A stretch of DNA of 64,000 bases. Source: Anthopleura xanthogrammica. Its lineage: Eukaryota > Cnidaria > Anthozoa > Actiniaria > Actiniidae. The notes under the pieces are model-generated. The model was given only the letters and a program-made list of their open reading frames with translations, was not told the origin of the DNA and ran no database searches. Made by a program: the position numbers and the translations under genes. The stretch covers positions 7,504,400 through 7,568,399 of the forward strand of contig OZ025211.1 of the NCBI GenBank assembly GCA_964019055.1, written 5' to 3'. This document shows positions 26,633 to 39,600 of this stretch, piece after piece. How positions within the stretch are numbered: position 1 is the stretch's first letter; each line of letters opens with the position of its first letter.

Positions 26633-27947
26633 GTAGCTGGCCATGTTTGCTAGATTTTTATAGGCATTACATCTTGATTTCATGCACTGATACCATCAGA
26701 ATCCTCTCAGTCCTTTTTATTGAACTGAAAGGAAGACTTGAAAACCAGTATCAGTTATGAAGAAATGGTCTTTTTTGCTTCCGGCCTGAATACATTATCC
26801 TTCCCCGTTAGACCACGTATCCTTCTATTTTGCTACAGTTTCTTTCTTCCCATCCAGTAGGTCGCTCCAGCTGATATGACAGAAAATATTAACCAATAAG
26901 AATTGAGAAAATTTGCAAAACTGAGGTGTCATCCTTAGCAGCCAGAAAACTCTGGAAACGGTTAATTCTTTATATTATTTTGCCACTAAATGATGAATAT
27001 CATACTAATTTTATACTGACAAAATAACAATAATCTCTCCTAAAAATCTAGATTTATCTCAGATATAAATTTTTGTAAGTTGATTTTCGCAGGCTTCATG
27101 ACACATCAGTTTTGCAGTGACGTTATTTCCAAGTCACTATTTCAGATCAGCTGGTTGGAAAGAAGCCTTAGTTGAGTCACCTTCACCTGCTTCGTGACAT
27201 ACACAGGTGCACATAAAGCATGATAAAGGCCTCAAAATTGTTTGAGTAAGACTCCTTGAATATAATGTTTTTGTTTCAAAAATATGTAGGAAATAATCAT
27301 TTGCATATGCTATGAATAACTATGAAAAGTTACCACAAATATTGAGAAAAAACAGCTCACCAACCAACCAAAAAAACCCACAGATAATGGTACTAAAAGC
27401 TAAGATTTAATACGTAAAACATTTCAATGTCTACCATGAAGTGCCCAAGACTTAAATTTTTTACCGACTTAGAGCACGAAACATTACTATGAAAATGGCA
27501 TATAATAAAACAAAGGTTACATGTACGTCCATTTTAAAATATCCGGGGGTCTTATGTTTGTACACGTATCATTTCTTTGTATAACACTTGAGAATTATAA
27601 GACACATAAATATCGATACAACAATAGACTTACAGAAGGATCTTATTTTCATTTTATTTTTTTAATTTATTTATTCTCCGTCTCTCCAAAACCATAATAG
27701 TACAGAAATATTTTTGTATATGAACAAATTTAACAAGTTAAAGGAGAAAGGGCAAAATATAGAGACTAATTTTAATTTTAATCTTAATTTTAATTTTAAA
27801 AATGTCCTAAAAGGGATCTTAATTATTCCTAAGAAGAGACGGCACTGATGAGAAAACATCAAGCTTTGTCATTCACAAAGCCTTCTTCATTTAACGTGAT
27901 TCATTTATGTAAGAAGATTGTGTGATACATTTGACAAGAAAGATAAG

Positions 27948-28060
27948 GGAAAAGAAAGTTGAACAACGTCAGTTCGCTGTCATCTTGAAGCCATCATTTA
28001 TATGAACCTGATGATGGCGTCAAGATGTCACAGAAACGTTGTTCATCTTTATTTTCCCTT
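27948..28060. repeat. Inverted repeat with CTGATGA / GAAAC boxes
   Basis: Arms GGGAAAAGAAAGTTGAACAA and TTGTTCATCTTTATTTTCCC are complementary with few mismatches and extend inward through GTCATCTTGA. The loop side carries CCTGATGATGGCG and AGAAACGTTG. It is related in style to the repeat at 2783-2930. Confidence 0.5.
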
Positions 28061-28938
28061 TTTTTATTTGTCATTTATATAAATAGCCAATTTATAGGAG
28101 AAGATATCTCAATATTGTTATTTTCCTTGTTTGTCATAATTTCTTAACAGCGTGAAAAGATGGGAGACAACGGAGAACTAATTCGAAAATAAGGAGGATT
28201 TTTGTGTTATAAAAGTAGTGGTAAATGTCATAGAGATATACAGAAAATGGAAGGTGATGCAACAGGTCTAGAAACACAGCTATTGTTGAAGCTTAGGGAC
28301 GCACCATTAGATAATTGATGGGGGGGTTGCAGGAATTTTAGTTGCAAAATTTTAAGTCTAAATATTCGACTGAACATGTAAATGAAAACAATATGTAACA
28401 TTTTAATTTGTTTAACTGGCTTCTTGGAACCACTGACTCTTACCACTGAGATGATAAGGGATGATAACTACTACTACTTATTCCACTCTCTTATTTATGC
28501 TCTCTTGGAAAAATGTATTAATGATTTCATTGTGATTTCATATATCTCTTTCCTAGTGAGAGTTGTCTGATTTCACTAGAGGTCATTTCCTGTTTCATGC
28601 AGCATGCTCATCTACTGAATCACAAGTTTTCAATATCATTCTTTCTGGTTGACCATGTTGATAGCATATGGTGGCCAATTAATGTTTGAACACCATTTGG
28701 AGCAGACAATGAGATTCAAGGACGTTTATTAGCTGACTGAAACCAAGCAATTAAGGGACGGACCATTAGATAGTTGGCGGCCTTCTTCCCAATAAACAAT
28801 TACGCTCAACGGTCCCTGATAATGCATAATTGGATTCAACATCAGAACTATATAATAAATTAGAACAGAATTCGTGCAAAGCTGCCATAAGTAGATTGCT
28901 TGGGCTACCTGTGGAAAAATTGACGTAAAGTATGTTGT

Positions 28939-29080
28939 TTTTAAGCGCGCGCGCACACGTCCACGCCATCAAAAAATTAAAAACCAAACGACTTTGGATG
29001 CTAAAGATAACCCAACCAACCCAACCGGGAATTCACATGGCGCACGTGGTTTCCCTCTCTTATTTATGCTCTCTTGATTT
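28939..29080 (+). repeat. Dispersed repeat, copy 1
   Basis: Two blocks, GCGCGCGCACACGTCCACGC with ACCAAACGACTTTGGATGCT, and TAACCCAACC through ACATGGCGC to CTCTCTTATTTATGCT, reappear at 60718-61155, where a longer segment separates them. The class is unknown. Confidence 0.6.
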
Positions 29081-30236
29081 TTCAAAAGAGGGGAAAAACA
29101 AAGTCTTCTTTTTCAGTATCATAGTAGCAACAGCACATGCTAAAAATCCACTCTAATATTGAGGCACTGATGCATCAGTACCTCAATTAAGGTTTCTGCG
29201 TGGTTTCCATGGTGCATGACTTTTACTGATCCGTGCCTTGCTTAGCGCTTGCTTTTTACTAATATTCTCGTTTTCATTTAAAAATATTGATAAAATAATA
29301 ATAATATAATATGATAGAGTAATGAGATATGATAAAATAGTAATGATGGTAATTATTATAATCACATAGTGAATTTACATTGTTTACCCAAAAAAATACA
29401 AATTAGCAATTAACAAAATTATACATTATTATAAATTATAAATTATACATACATTTTAACTAGCATAATAGCAATCACTAAATATTACACTAGTTTCAAT
29501 TCAATGCATTCCAATTTCCTTCTCTTGAAAATTGAAAACTCTTTAGATGTTAATATTTCTTTTTGTTTTGATTCCTCGGTGGGGATTTCAGTGCAGACTT
29601 TGAAAACTCAACATCACCTGTTCAGAACTCCAAAACCATTTTCCGAATGAACAAACAACTTAAAAAGGGTGCTTGATTCGAAGTCATAGCTAATGGGGTA
29701 AACGTAGGTAGCAATGGTACCTATGGTATCTTACGGTACGACCACAGTATGATACGATCACATATGCATTTTCATGTAGGTAGCAATAGTCATCATATAT
29801 CTAAACCATCCACAACCCGCCGGTCATTCACTGTATCTGAAAATACTCATGAAAATTGATGGTTGAAAAATTAGAGTTGTTTTAATCAAATTGAAGTAGT
29901 TGTAGTAAGCATAAATACTTTGTATACGTGTTGCAGCTAATGGATATGAAAGTCGCCGAGAAGCTAGCCCTCAGGGATATCGCGAGACAGTTATTGATAT
30001 TATATAATTGTTTTTCTGGTTCAATTATCCCATTTATCAAAACCACGTTTTTGTGCAAACAAAGAATTGAGGTGTCGTTTGAGTGACATATTGATTAATG
30101 GTGCTATGAAACCGTTATAAGACTTAGAGATACTCAAAGAAATTCACTTTACAAGAGCACAACCAACCGCGAACGACACAAGACCAAGGTATAGATTAAG
30201 CTCTTCTGTTACTCTACCCGATATCTCATATTCATA

Positions 30237-30502
30237 AACACCTATTTCAAAAAAACGTCCGTCGGAGATCTGAAATTTAAAACTGAAATCTGAGACCCAA
30301 ATTTAATTCTGCAACCAGAACGTAAATCTGAAGAAAATTAATACTTGTTTTGTCTTTTGAATTCAGTAATAGTTCACAACAAGTTAATATCTAAATTTGC
30401 CACCACCTTTGAGCGATGATGACCTGTGCTGGCAGGGGACCTCGGTCGGTATCAACCCAGATGTTAGATCTCCGACCGACAACGTTTTTTGAAATTGGTG
30501 TA
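30237..30502. repeat. Foldback element in the 5' region of copy 1
   Basis: The left arm ACACCTATTTCAAAAAAACG plus TCCGTCGGAGATCT is complementary to the right arm AGATCTCCGACCGACAACGT plus TTTTTGAAATTGGTGT. The loop is about 195 bases. It ends about 90 bases before the 5'-UTR acceptor. Confidence 0.65.
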
Positions 30503-30614
30503 TTCAGTCATTGAATTTTGCTCTACGATTAAGCTAAGATATTACTTGGAGTAGCAGTTGTACGATTAACTGTCTTGTCTTTTTTTCAGTTTTATAGTTT
30601 GGCAGTCCTTCAAG

Positions 30615-33600
30615 ATGAGGTCCCTGATTGGTTTGTTGAGCTTTTTTATCGTTGTTCTAGCCACTACGACGGACGCTAAAGAAGGTATGTAGAAAACATA
30701 TTATTGACTTGAACCCGGTGCTATTTACTGTGCTTTCGGTACAATTAGACCTGAATTAGACAATTAAAATCTGAGTTTTTAGAAATCATTATGATCACAG
30801 GTACTGAGCTAACCCAGGTACTGTGCGATGGTTTGATGGTTTATAAGGGAATGTATTGGTACGAAAATGCTGTAAAACTTTCTGTAGTCGTTGCTTATAC
30901 TTTGTCCAGTCTCCTAATGAAGTTTCTGCGAGATTTGAGGGAGTTTAGTGGTTTTTTTTAAAATCCGCGCTGTATTATAGCCTGCTGACTAAATTTTCTG
31001 AATAAAATAAGGAATATTAAGTTTAAAACTCATAGATCAATTTAGAATTTAGCGTGTTAGGTTTTGCTTAGGGAGGCTGTGTATTGTGTATTGTGTATTG
31101 TATTGTATATTGTATTGGAGGAAAACAGGAGAACAACCCACTGAAGGGAGAGCCCTGACAAACTCTAATCCTCAACTCTACTCGAGTCCAAGATCGAACA
31201 CGATACCCCATTGGAACATGCACTACCCCTACTCCACCCTTGATTCCCTACAACACCCTTGACCTAATTTGTGTGCTTTTTTTACACAGTTTGGCATGCA
31301 CTGGGTTGCTACGAAGACCGCGGCGGTAACCAACGAACTATGAGTACTTATATTTTTGGAAAACCGTTGAGCGCTGCCCAAAGAACATCTTACGAGACTA
31401 TGTTCGAGGCCTGCAAAGCAGGAGCAGAGAAAGAAGGCTTTACATATTTTGGTATTCAGCACGAACGGGAATGTTGGGGGTCTCATGATGCAGATAAGAG
31501 ATACAATATCTATGGCTGTAAGAAGAATTGCCTGAAGAACCCGAAAGGCATTTACGGCACCGGTACAGAGTGGTCCAACTTTGTTTATCGGAAATCTGTC
31601 CTCACTCCGAATAAAGATGGTTCTGGAAATTCAGGTAAAAAACAAAAACAACAACAACAATAACGACAACCTTTGCTTGACTTTAGCTCGGTTTTGCCCC
31701 AAAATCAAGGTGGCTCCTATTGGGTTTTCTGACCAAACTTCTTCTGATTTTCATTTAAAAAAGAATTAGTCCTACCTTGTAAATCATCTTTATTTATAGG
31801 CGAGGGTGACACGTGACAGTCCCAACAAATAAACTTGTGGCCCTCTATGCTTAACGTCTCAATGAAACCGGACGGGACCGCCATTTTACGTGGTCATCCT
31901 TGCTTTAGCTGAATCAATCGGATTTTCATACTTTTCAGATGTTCATTGGACTAGAGTGAAAGTTTGCGATTAATGGTGCATGTTTCAGCTAAATTGGAGT
32001 TACTATGGTAACGAGCTAGAAATAACACTGATAATATCCTCCAATCGTTTCTAAAATATTTTTACTATCGCGACTTCCAATTATTGCATGCAAAACAAAC
32101 CTTTATTGAGTGAAACTAGGCAAGGTACAGGTTTCCTTAAGGTGCCCGCTTTATAATACAGATACGCACCACCGTTCTCATATCGTTTTACGTTTCTAGA
32201 ATGGACGGAATGCAATGCTAAATGTGGCGACGGCGTACAGTATAAAGTGATTGTAGAGGACGTGAAAGATCCTACTTGTCCTGATTACAACAAAAAGGCC
32301 ACAACGACAAAAGAAACACAGCCATGTAAAGCCCCGAAACCTTGTCCAGGTATGTTATCTCGACATGTTATCTTTATTTTTCAACGCGCTGTTGAGTAGA
32401 GATCCTTGAGATTGTAATGATGTAAGGAGATAGCTATTGATTTATTAGACCATTTTCGACATGCGCGAGGCTTTCAAAAATACTGCAGGCGCAGACATGA
32501 CAAAGAGGCATTTTCGGGCAAGATCTCGCGCGCTATTGACACTGCGCCTGAGATTTTGGAACTGCTTTTCGTTTTGGACCCGGAAGTTGTTTTTCCATAA
32601 GATTGAAGTCACACTTAAAAGCTCTATTGAATAATAGGCTTAATCTACTTTGCATTTGGAAATTTTAATCCTGAGATTTCGGCCATGTTGCCTCGGTATT
32701 AGCTTAAAAATCTAACGTAGATGAAGCCTCCGAAGTTGGATATACAGTCATTGTCATAAAGGTTGTCCTGCGAAAAAAAACTTTAAGACCAAAAGAAGTA
32801 TCACGTGATGATTTGTTTATTTGTTTTAAACGATATAAATTCTGGTTTCAAACTATATAATGAGTAACAATGAACATATAATGATAATTATGAACTCTAC
32901 TTATACAAGATTGCTGGTATCGAGCATTTAGAGCGAGTGTATTAGGTATCGTGTGACATTTCTTTTGGTCTAAGGACAAGTTAAGGTTGAAAAACGCACT
33001 GCGCATGCTAGGAAGTTCGTCGTGTTTACAAAGAAACCTTTACCGGCGTTTAGTAATTCTCTAAAGTTAAGGCCGTTCGTGAAAATTTAGTGCTAATTTT
33101 TTCCTGACACACTACTTCAGTTGTTTTCTTTCCCTGGTCAAATAATACGAGAAAAATTCGCATAATACAAGACATGTAAATCTCCAATGATTTTCTTCGT
33201 AAACACGACTTGTCTATGATTTTTCTGCCGAACTTCCGAACATGCGTAGTGCGTTTCTCACCCGTGTCAGAAATAAGAAGAAAAATGAATACTAAAAGTT
33301 GATTTGATGTTTCATTTTTTTCTAGTCAATGGTGGATGGAGTGACTATTCAGTCTGGTCTACGTGCACGAAAACCTGCGCTGGAGGAGCACAGAAGAGAA
33401 CTCGTACTTGCACCAACCCACCACCTGCCCATGGTGGAAAACCTTGTTCTGGACCGGCAGAAGAGACCCGTGAATGCAATACAAACGCATGCCCAGGTCT
33501 GAGATAATTTTTGGTCATAATTTTCCCTTTGACAAAACACAATCACATACTATATATATCACATCCTCTTAAGAAACTTATAGGTTTTCCATTTTGCATT

Positions 33601-36600
33601 AAGTTAATGGTGGATGGACACCATACTCGGCCTGGTCTTCGTGCACGAAAACCTGTGGTGGAGGGGCACAGAAGAGAACTCGTACTTGCACCAACCCACC
33701 ACCTGCCCATGGTGGAAGTGCATGTTCTGGACCCACAGAAGAGACCCGTGAATGCAATGCAAACGCATGCCCAGGTCTGACGTTTTTGCATATCCAAATT
33801 ATTATAGTAAATCGTCATTCATTAGTGTAGTTTTAATTGATGAGAGTGAAATCATTCGATACTTTGCCTTTCTAGTTAATGGAGGATGGAGTGACTATTC
33901 AGTCTGGTCTTCGTGCAGTAAGACCTGTGGTGTAGGAGCACAGAAGAGAACTCGTACTTGCACCAACCCACCACCTGCCCATGGTGGAAGTGCATGTTCT
34001 GGACCGACAGAAGAGACCCGTGAATGCAATACAAACGCTTGCCCAGGTCTGAGATAGTTGTTGGTCACAATTTTCCCTTTGACAAAATACAATGATATAC
34101 CATATATATCACATCATCTATAGAAACTCATAGTTTTTCCATTTTCCATTAAGTTAATGGTGGATTGACACCATACTCGGCCTGGTCTTCGTGCACGAAA
34201 ACCTGTGGTGCAGGATCACAGAAGAGAACCCGTACTTGCACCAACCCACCACCTGCTCATGGTGGAAACCCATGTTCTGGACCGACAGAAGAGACCCGTG
34301 AATGCAATGCAAACGCATGCCCAGGTCTGAGATAGTTGTTGGTCACAATTTTCCCTTTGACAAAATACAATGATATACCATATATATCACTTCATCTATA
34401 GAAACTCATAGTTTTTCCATTTTCCATTAAGTTAATGGTGGATTGACACCATACTCGGCCTGGTCTTCGTGCACGAAAACCTGCGGTGTAGGAGCACAGA
34501 AGAGAACCCGTACTTGCACCAACCCACCACCTGCTCACGGTGGAAAACCATGTTCTGGACCCACAGAAGAGACCCGTGAATGCAATACAAACGCATGCCC
34601 AGGTCTGACGTTTTTGCATATCCAAATTATTATAGTAAATCGTCATTCATTAGTGTAGTTTTAATTGATGAGAGTGAAATCATTTGATACTTTGCCTTTC
34701 CAGTTAATGGAGGATTGAGTGACTATTCAGTCTGGTCTTCGTGCAGTAAGACCTGTGGGGGAGGATCACAAAAGAGAACTCGTACTTGCACTAACCCACC
34801 ACCTGCCCATGGTGGGAAACCATGTTCTGGACCAACAGAAGAGACAAAGGAATGCAACACCGAAGCATGCAAACCGGGTAATCATATTGTCTTACATTAG
34901 GGCGGAGTCAAAATTGTCAAAAACGAGATTCAAATCCTTAATTACCGTTACTTTAAAGTAACATTTCTATCTTCAGACTTTTTTTCTATAGCATTAAGTT
35001 TTTTAAAATTGATGTTGACAGCCAGTTTTTCAGGAAACAAGGTTTTGCCATTTGGAACTGAAATTAGCACGAGGATTCCGTCTTGAATAACCCGCAAAGA
35101 CTTCGTCCAATTGTCCTCAGGATCATGGTCGCCAGGGGGCAGGGGGTGGGGGGGGGGGGGGGGGGGCAAAATAGCAGCAAAAAAATTAAATCACAATAAA
35201 ATTTGGCTTATGATATACTGGAAAGTGAGAGCAGCTAAATATTACACTAAATATTCTGAACGAAAGAAGATTTAGCCTAAATTTATACTATTCTTGTCCA
35301 TGTAAACAAGCTGTGACGTCATAGTGAATATTCATGATAAAAAGTGCTCTTTGTTAAAATTAAAAGGCATTTTGTCAACTCATTTAATATATAATGTTCA
35401 CAGAGCCTTGTAGTGTTGAAGACATCGTGCAATTTGTGGTGGATTCCTTGCCTTCTGGAAGCGTTACAGTAAACAACCATTTAACTGGAGCACTGGTGCA
35501 AGTTGTCAAGGGTGAGTATTCACTGGTTTCTTATTCTTGACTTTCAGGGCCCTTTACAATACAATGCAATAGCTTCTTATCTTTCACTGCCAACAAGTTT
35601 CAGTGTTTATGTGCCCCTCAAATGTTATGAAAATGAGCCAAAAATAAAATGCCGTAAGAAAGCAGCGTATATGAAGTCAAGGTGCACACAAGGCCACGGT
35701 ATAGATCCCTTGCAGTACGTCGGAAGTCTCGGAATGCAGCTCAATTTGGAGGACAAAACAATAAAAACCCAATTCTCAGGAGATTGAAATTTTTTTTTTG
35801 TCCTCCAAAGTAGGCTGCTTTGACGTCAAGTTTAAGGGGTCTATACGGAAATGACGAACCAATCCCAGTAAAAGATTACTGTTCATCCAGTCAAAATGCT
35901 CTGACACAGCACAGCTGTCAAGCTCAAGGCACGGCAATTCTAATAGTGAAGTAGGAACTTTGCTCTGTGATTCACTTTAGCTGCTTTTATCTGTTTTGTA
36001 GATTCTATGTGGATGGATGTATATCTATGCGTCTTTTCATTGCATTTTATACCCAAATCATGCGTTTATTAACCGTGAATGCCATCTCAATTCTTTTCTA
36101 TCCAAAGCCATGGGCGCTGCGGAAGGATTGCCAAAAGGTACTACGATAAACGAAAATGAACTGATAAACAGAATCAAGAAAGCGTTGGACATCGGGGAAT
36201 ATGTGTACGCCCATTTCATGCTGGGTTTCATTTTACAAAAGCAGGAGAAATGTAAGGAAGGTGAAGGAAGCCGAATCATCAAGGAGATTAAAAAAGAAGT
36301 TGGAGAGGAAAAGTTCAAGGCAAGTTTAGTTAATGACCAATAGACCTCTTGCACGTGACGTCAAACTGAAGCAGCTCAATTTGGAGGACAAAACACAGGA
36401 ATTTCACTCTCCTGATACTTGATGTGGAAACTATTTTTTGTCATCCACATGTTGAGCTGCATTCCGACCTGCTGCAAGGTCTTTCTTGGATGATACCTTG
36501 TTTTAGTTTGTTTGTTTGCTCGGTGTCCTTCCAACGTAGCACCCCTCCCTGCTTCAAGTTATGGATAACATTTGAAGGAGGAATTGAGAAGCTCACTAAT

Positions 36601-39600
36601 CTTACTGATATTTTTTGTTAGAAACTTATTGCTGCAGACGGAGATGTTTCGCTGGTTTTTACAATAGACACGACGGAGAGTATGGGTAAAGGAATTGAGG
36701 ATGCTAAAAAAATTGCCTCAGCAATTGCAGGATACGACAGAAAAAACCAAGTGAACTACGTCCTATCACGTTTAAACGATCCAGGTAAGAGAGTTTGTTA
36801 TTAAATTGGAAATGTTTCCTCATTTCAGTGTCATTACCTTGAGCAGTATTTCTTTGTTTGTCAAGAAGATCTCTCACAAATCCTAAGAGTTACAGTTCCT
36901 CGTAGTACTTAGCTCTTTATTTGTTGCTTACCCTTAAGAAATGCTGCATGCTAGTCCATGTATCATAGCTTATCATTCTATTGAACACTCTTGCTTTATT
37001 TAAAGGCAACGGCTGTAAACAAATGTCATTCTACATGTCATACCATTGATTAGAGTTGGTTCATTTACCAGTAATGCCTTGAGAAACTGAAAACCTGTCA
37101 GGCGATCATTTTCTTGAACAATATTTGTTTGTTACCAATAGCGTTTGCTATTACTCTGATGATGAATTACAACATAGTTGATAATATTAATAAGGCCGGT
37201 TCCCTCGATAGATTAACCATAATAACAAGCATTGAATAATGTATATATTTTTTCCTTAAAAGCAATTGGCCCTGTCAATAAGTATCAACAGAGGCCTCTC
37301 TTCGAGTTTGGTTTACGCACTCTTGTTGCAGTTGGAGGTCGCGATTGTCCAGAGCCAACATTCCAAGCTATCATCGAAGCAATTAGGATTGGCAATCCAC
37401 TGCAAGGATCTCCTATGTATGTCTTTACAGATGCACCACCCAAGGCTGTAGGAGAATACACTAGTGAAAATGCCATCAAGGAGGCGTCGAATTACAACAT
37501 GCATATTAATTTTTTCTTCACTAATCCCTCCGCGGAATGCGCGGCAAGGCAAACATCACCCGAAAAGAATGCAGAATTTCATAAAATTATGGCGGACACA
37601 GGAGGCGTGAGCTTGTTCTTTGACGATGCCACACATATGACTAAAATAGAGCCGTTGGTCAAAGCTGATCTAGATGGATCAACTATCGTTGCTTCTGGGG
37701 GAAGCACCGCTAGCGCAAGACGTCGAAGAGATCTACTTAACCTTGTAGCAAGAACCTCCAACGATGTCACTTTTCCTGTCGACGAAAGTATGAAGAAACT
37801 CATCGTCACCATTTCTGCGAAATCAAATTTTGAAAACGGGGTACATCTGATCAATCCTAGCAGCAATAAAGTCCAAGAGACCTCAAAGACGCAATACGGT
37901 AAACTGTGGATCGTTGATAGTCCAGCGAAAGGCCAATGGAGACTCACTGTTGCCTCAAACGTTGAAGGACTCTCATATCAGGTAAAGATTTGGATAACAA
38001 ATTCAAACCATGCAACTTTGAAGAAACACGCTTTGCTTAACGTTGTATAAAGTTATTTCAAAAAAGGTTGGTGAAGGTTTTGTTGCATGTTGCATGTTGC
38101 ATGCCAAGCCCGAAATGTACTGTTGGCGATGTCTATGCAATCAGCGAAAGTTTACAGCGTCATGGAATTTTACCATATTTCGTCTACACGTTTTTTAGTG
38201 ATATTTTCTTCTGTGCTGACATTATTTACATATGAATATAATACGTTTTATGTTTTGTAAACAACATGCAACATGCAACGTGCAATATGAAACATTGCAA
38301 CAAAACCTTTACTAACCTTTTTCGAAATATATAGCTGTATATAGTCATTGACATATTAAGATTGACATATTTTTAAGCAACATTGGAAACTTTTCCCTTT
38401 TTGATTTTCTGGTCGTTGTCACCAAGAGTACAGTGATAACATCAAAGCGCGGGAAAATACCATGCACGTCATTTGATATTGAAAAGTATATTTTGGGTTA
38501 GTTTTATAACTTATAATATTTTTGTGCGTTTGTTTTTAGGTCAAGGGCAGTGCTGTATTGAACATCGATTTTGACCAGATATTCTTCAGAACTGTGAAAC
38601 CATCTGGGGCAGTGGTTTCGATATCCAATCCACTTATTGGTAAATAAACAACAATCTGATTAATTAATCTTTAATTAATTTACTTTAATTAATCATTTAT
38701 ATGATTTATTAGAAATGTGAATGACGCACTGCATGCGCATGTTCAAAAAAAATTGGCGGGAAAAACAGAAACCCGTATAAAGACATAGACATTTGTCTAA
38801 CAGCACCGTACATGAGTGCCAATGTTTTTATTCCACTTTAGTAATGCTATTATTTTGATTTCAGAATCTTTGTTTTTATATCCTATACTTGTTTTTAAAG
38901 TTTATGCATACACTCATTAACAAAGCTTTTGAAATTTCTTACGCTTTCTTAATTTTGGGAAAGTTTTTATTAGGCAATATGCATCAAAGCTCGCAAAACA
39001 TTCTGGGAAACAGTCCTGCAAAAGTGGAACAGGAAAATCAAAAGAAATATCAGAAAAAAAATACTCTGTTATTTTCGTCTGTTGAAATGCTAAAATAAAA
39101 ATGTCGAAGGAAAAAATGACAGATTAATTTTTAGAGAAGCCAAAAAAGGGCAAGGACTCAGTTTCCCATCATGCTTTCTGCTAGAAATTCGAGCTCGTGT
39201 ACATTAGCTATTCAAAGAGTACTCGCTAAGTTTCCATGACTTTCCGAGCATAAGCGGTACAGCTTCTCAGTGTTTAACGTCTAAAAATACTCATTTGTTT
39301 TGTTATTGCTTTTCAGGTGAAAAAGCAACGATGAAACTCATCCTTCCACAGGCTTCGCGTCTCAATATGGCGTCACTGAAAGTCGATCTCGTCAACAAAC
39401 ACGGAGAAAGCATCAAGACTTTGACAATGAAGGGTGTCACTACCTCCTTTGACCTTCCATCCGCTGGTGCCTTCAAGATCCGCCTCTCGGGGAAGACGCA
39501 TACCGGTGCTGCATTCCAGAGGACATCACGCGAGATTCGTCCTCAAGCTGCTATCATTCGCACTCAGTTTGACCAGGGTCTTCTGAAAGTACGTCCTGCT

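Larger units (their letters stand above)
26633..30614. other. Intergenic, repeat-rich, upstream of matrix-protein copy 1
   Basis: No supported exon is seen. It contains an inverted repeat at 27948-28060; two copies of a GGGACG(C/G)ACCATTAGATA motif near 28290 and 28755, as at the ends of invertebrate MITEs; a dispersed repeat at 28939-29080; an A/T-rich block at about 29270-29480; and a foldback at 30237-30502. The acceptor TTTTTTTCAG at 30580-30589 implies a 5'-UTR intron for copy 1. A possible 5' exon donor is CCAAG|GTATAG near 30188, with TATAAGA near 30116. Confidence 0.45.

Noticed and set aside
34154..34877. Apparent TGA in GGATTGAC of the TSP1 exons, suggesting pseudogenes
   Set aside because: In the spliced phase (G|TT AAT GGT GGA TTG) the codon is TTG, Leu; the frame stays open to the exon end.
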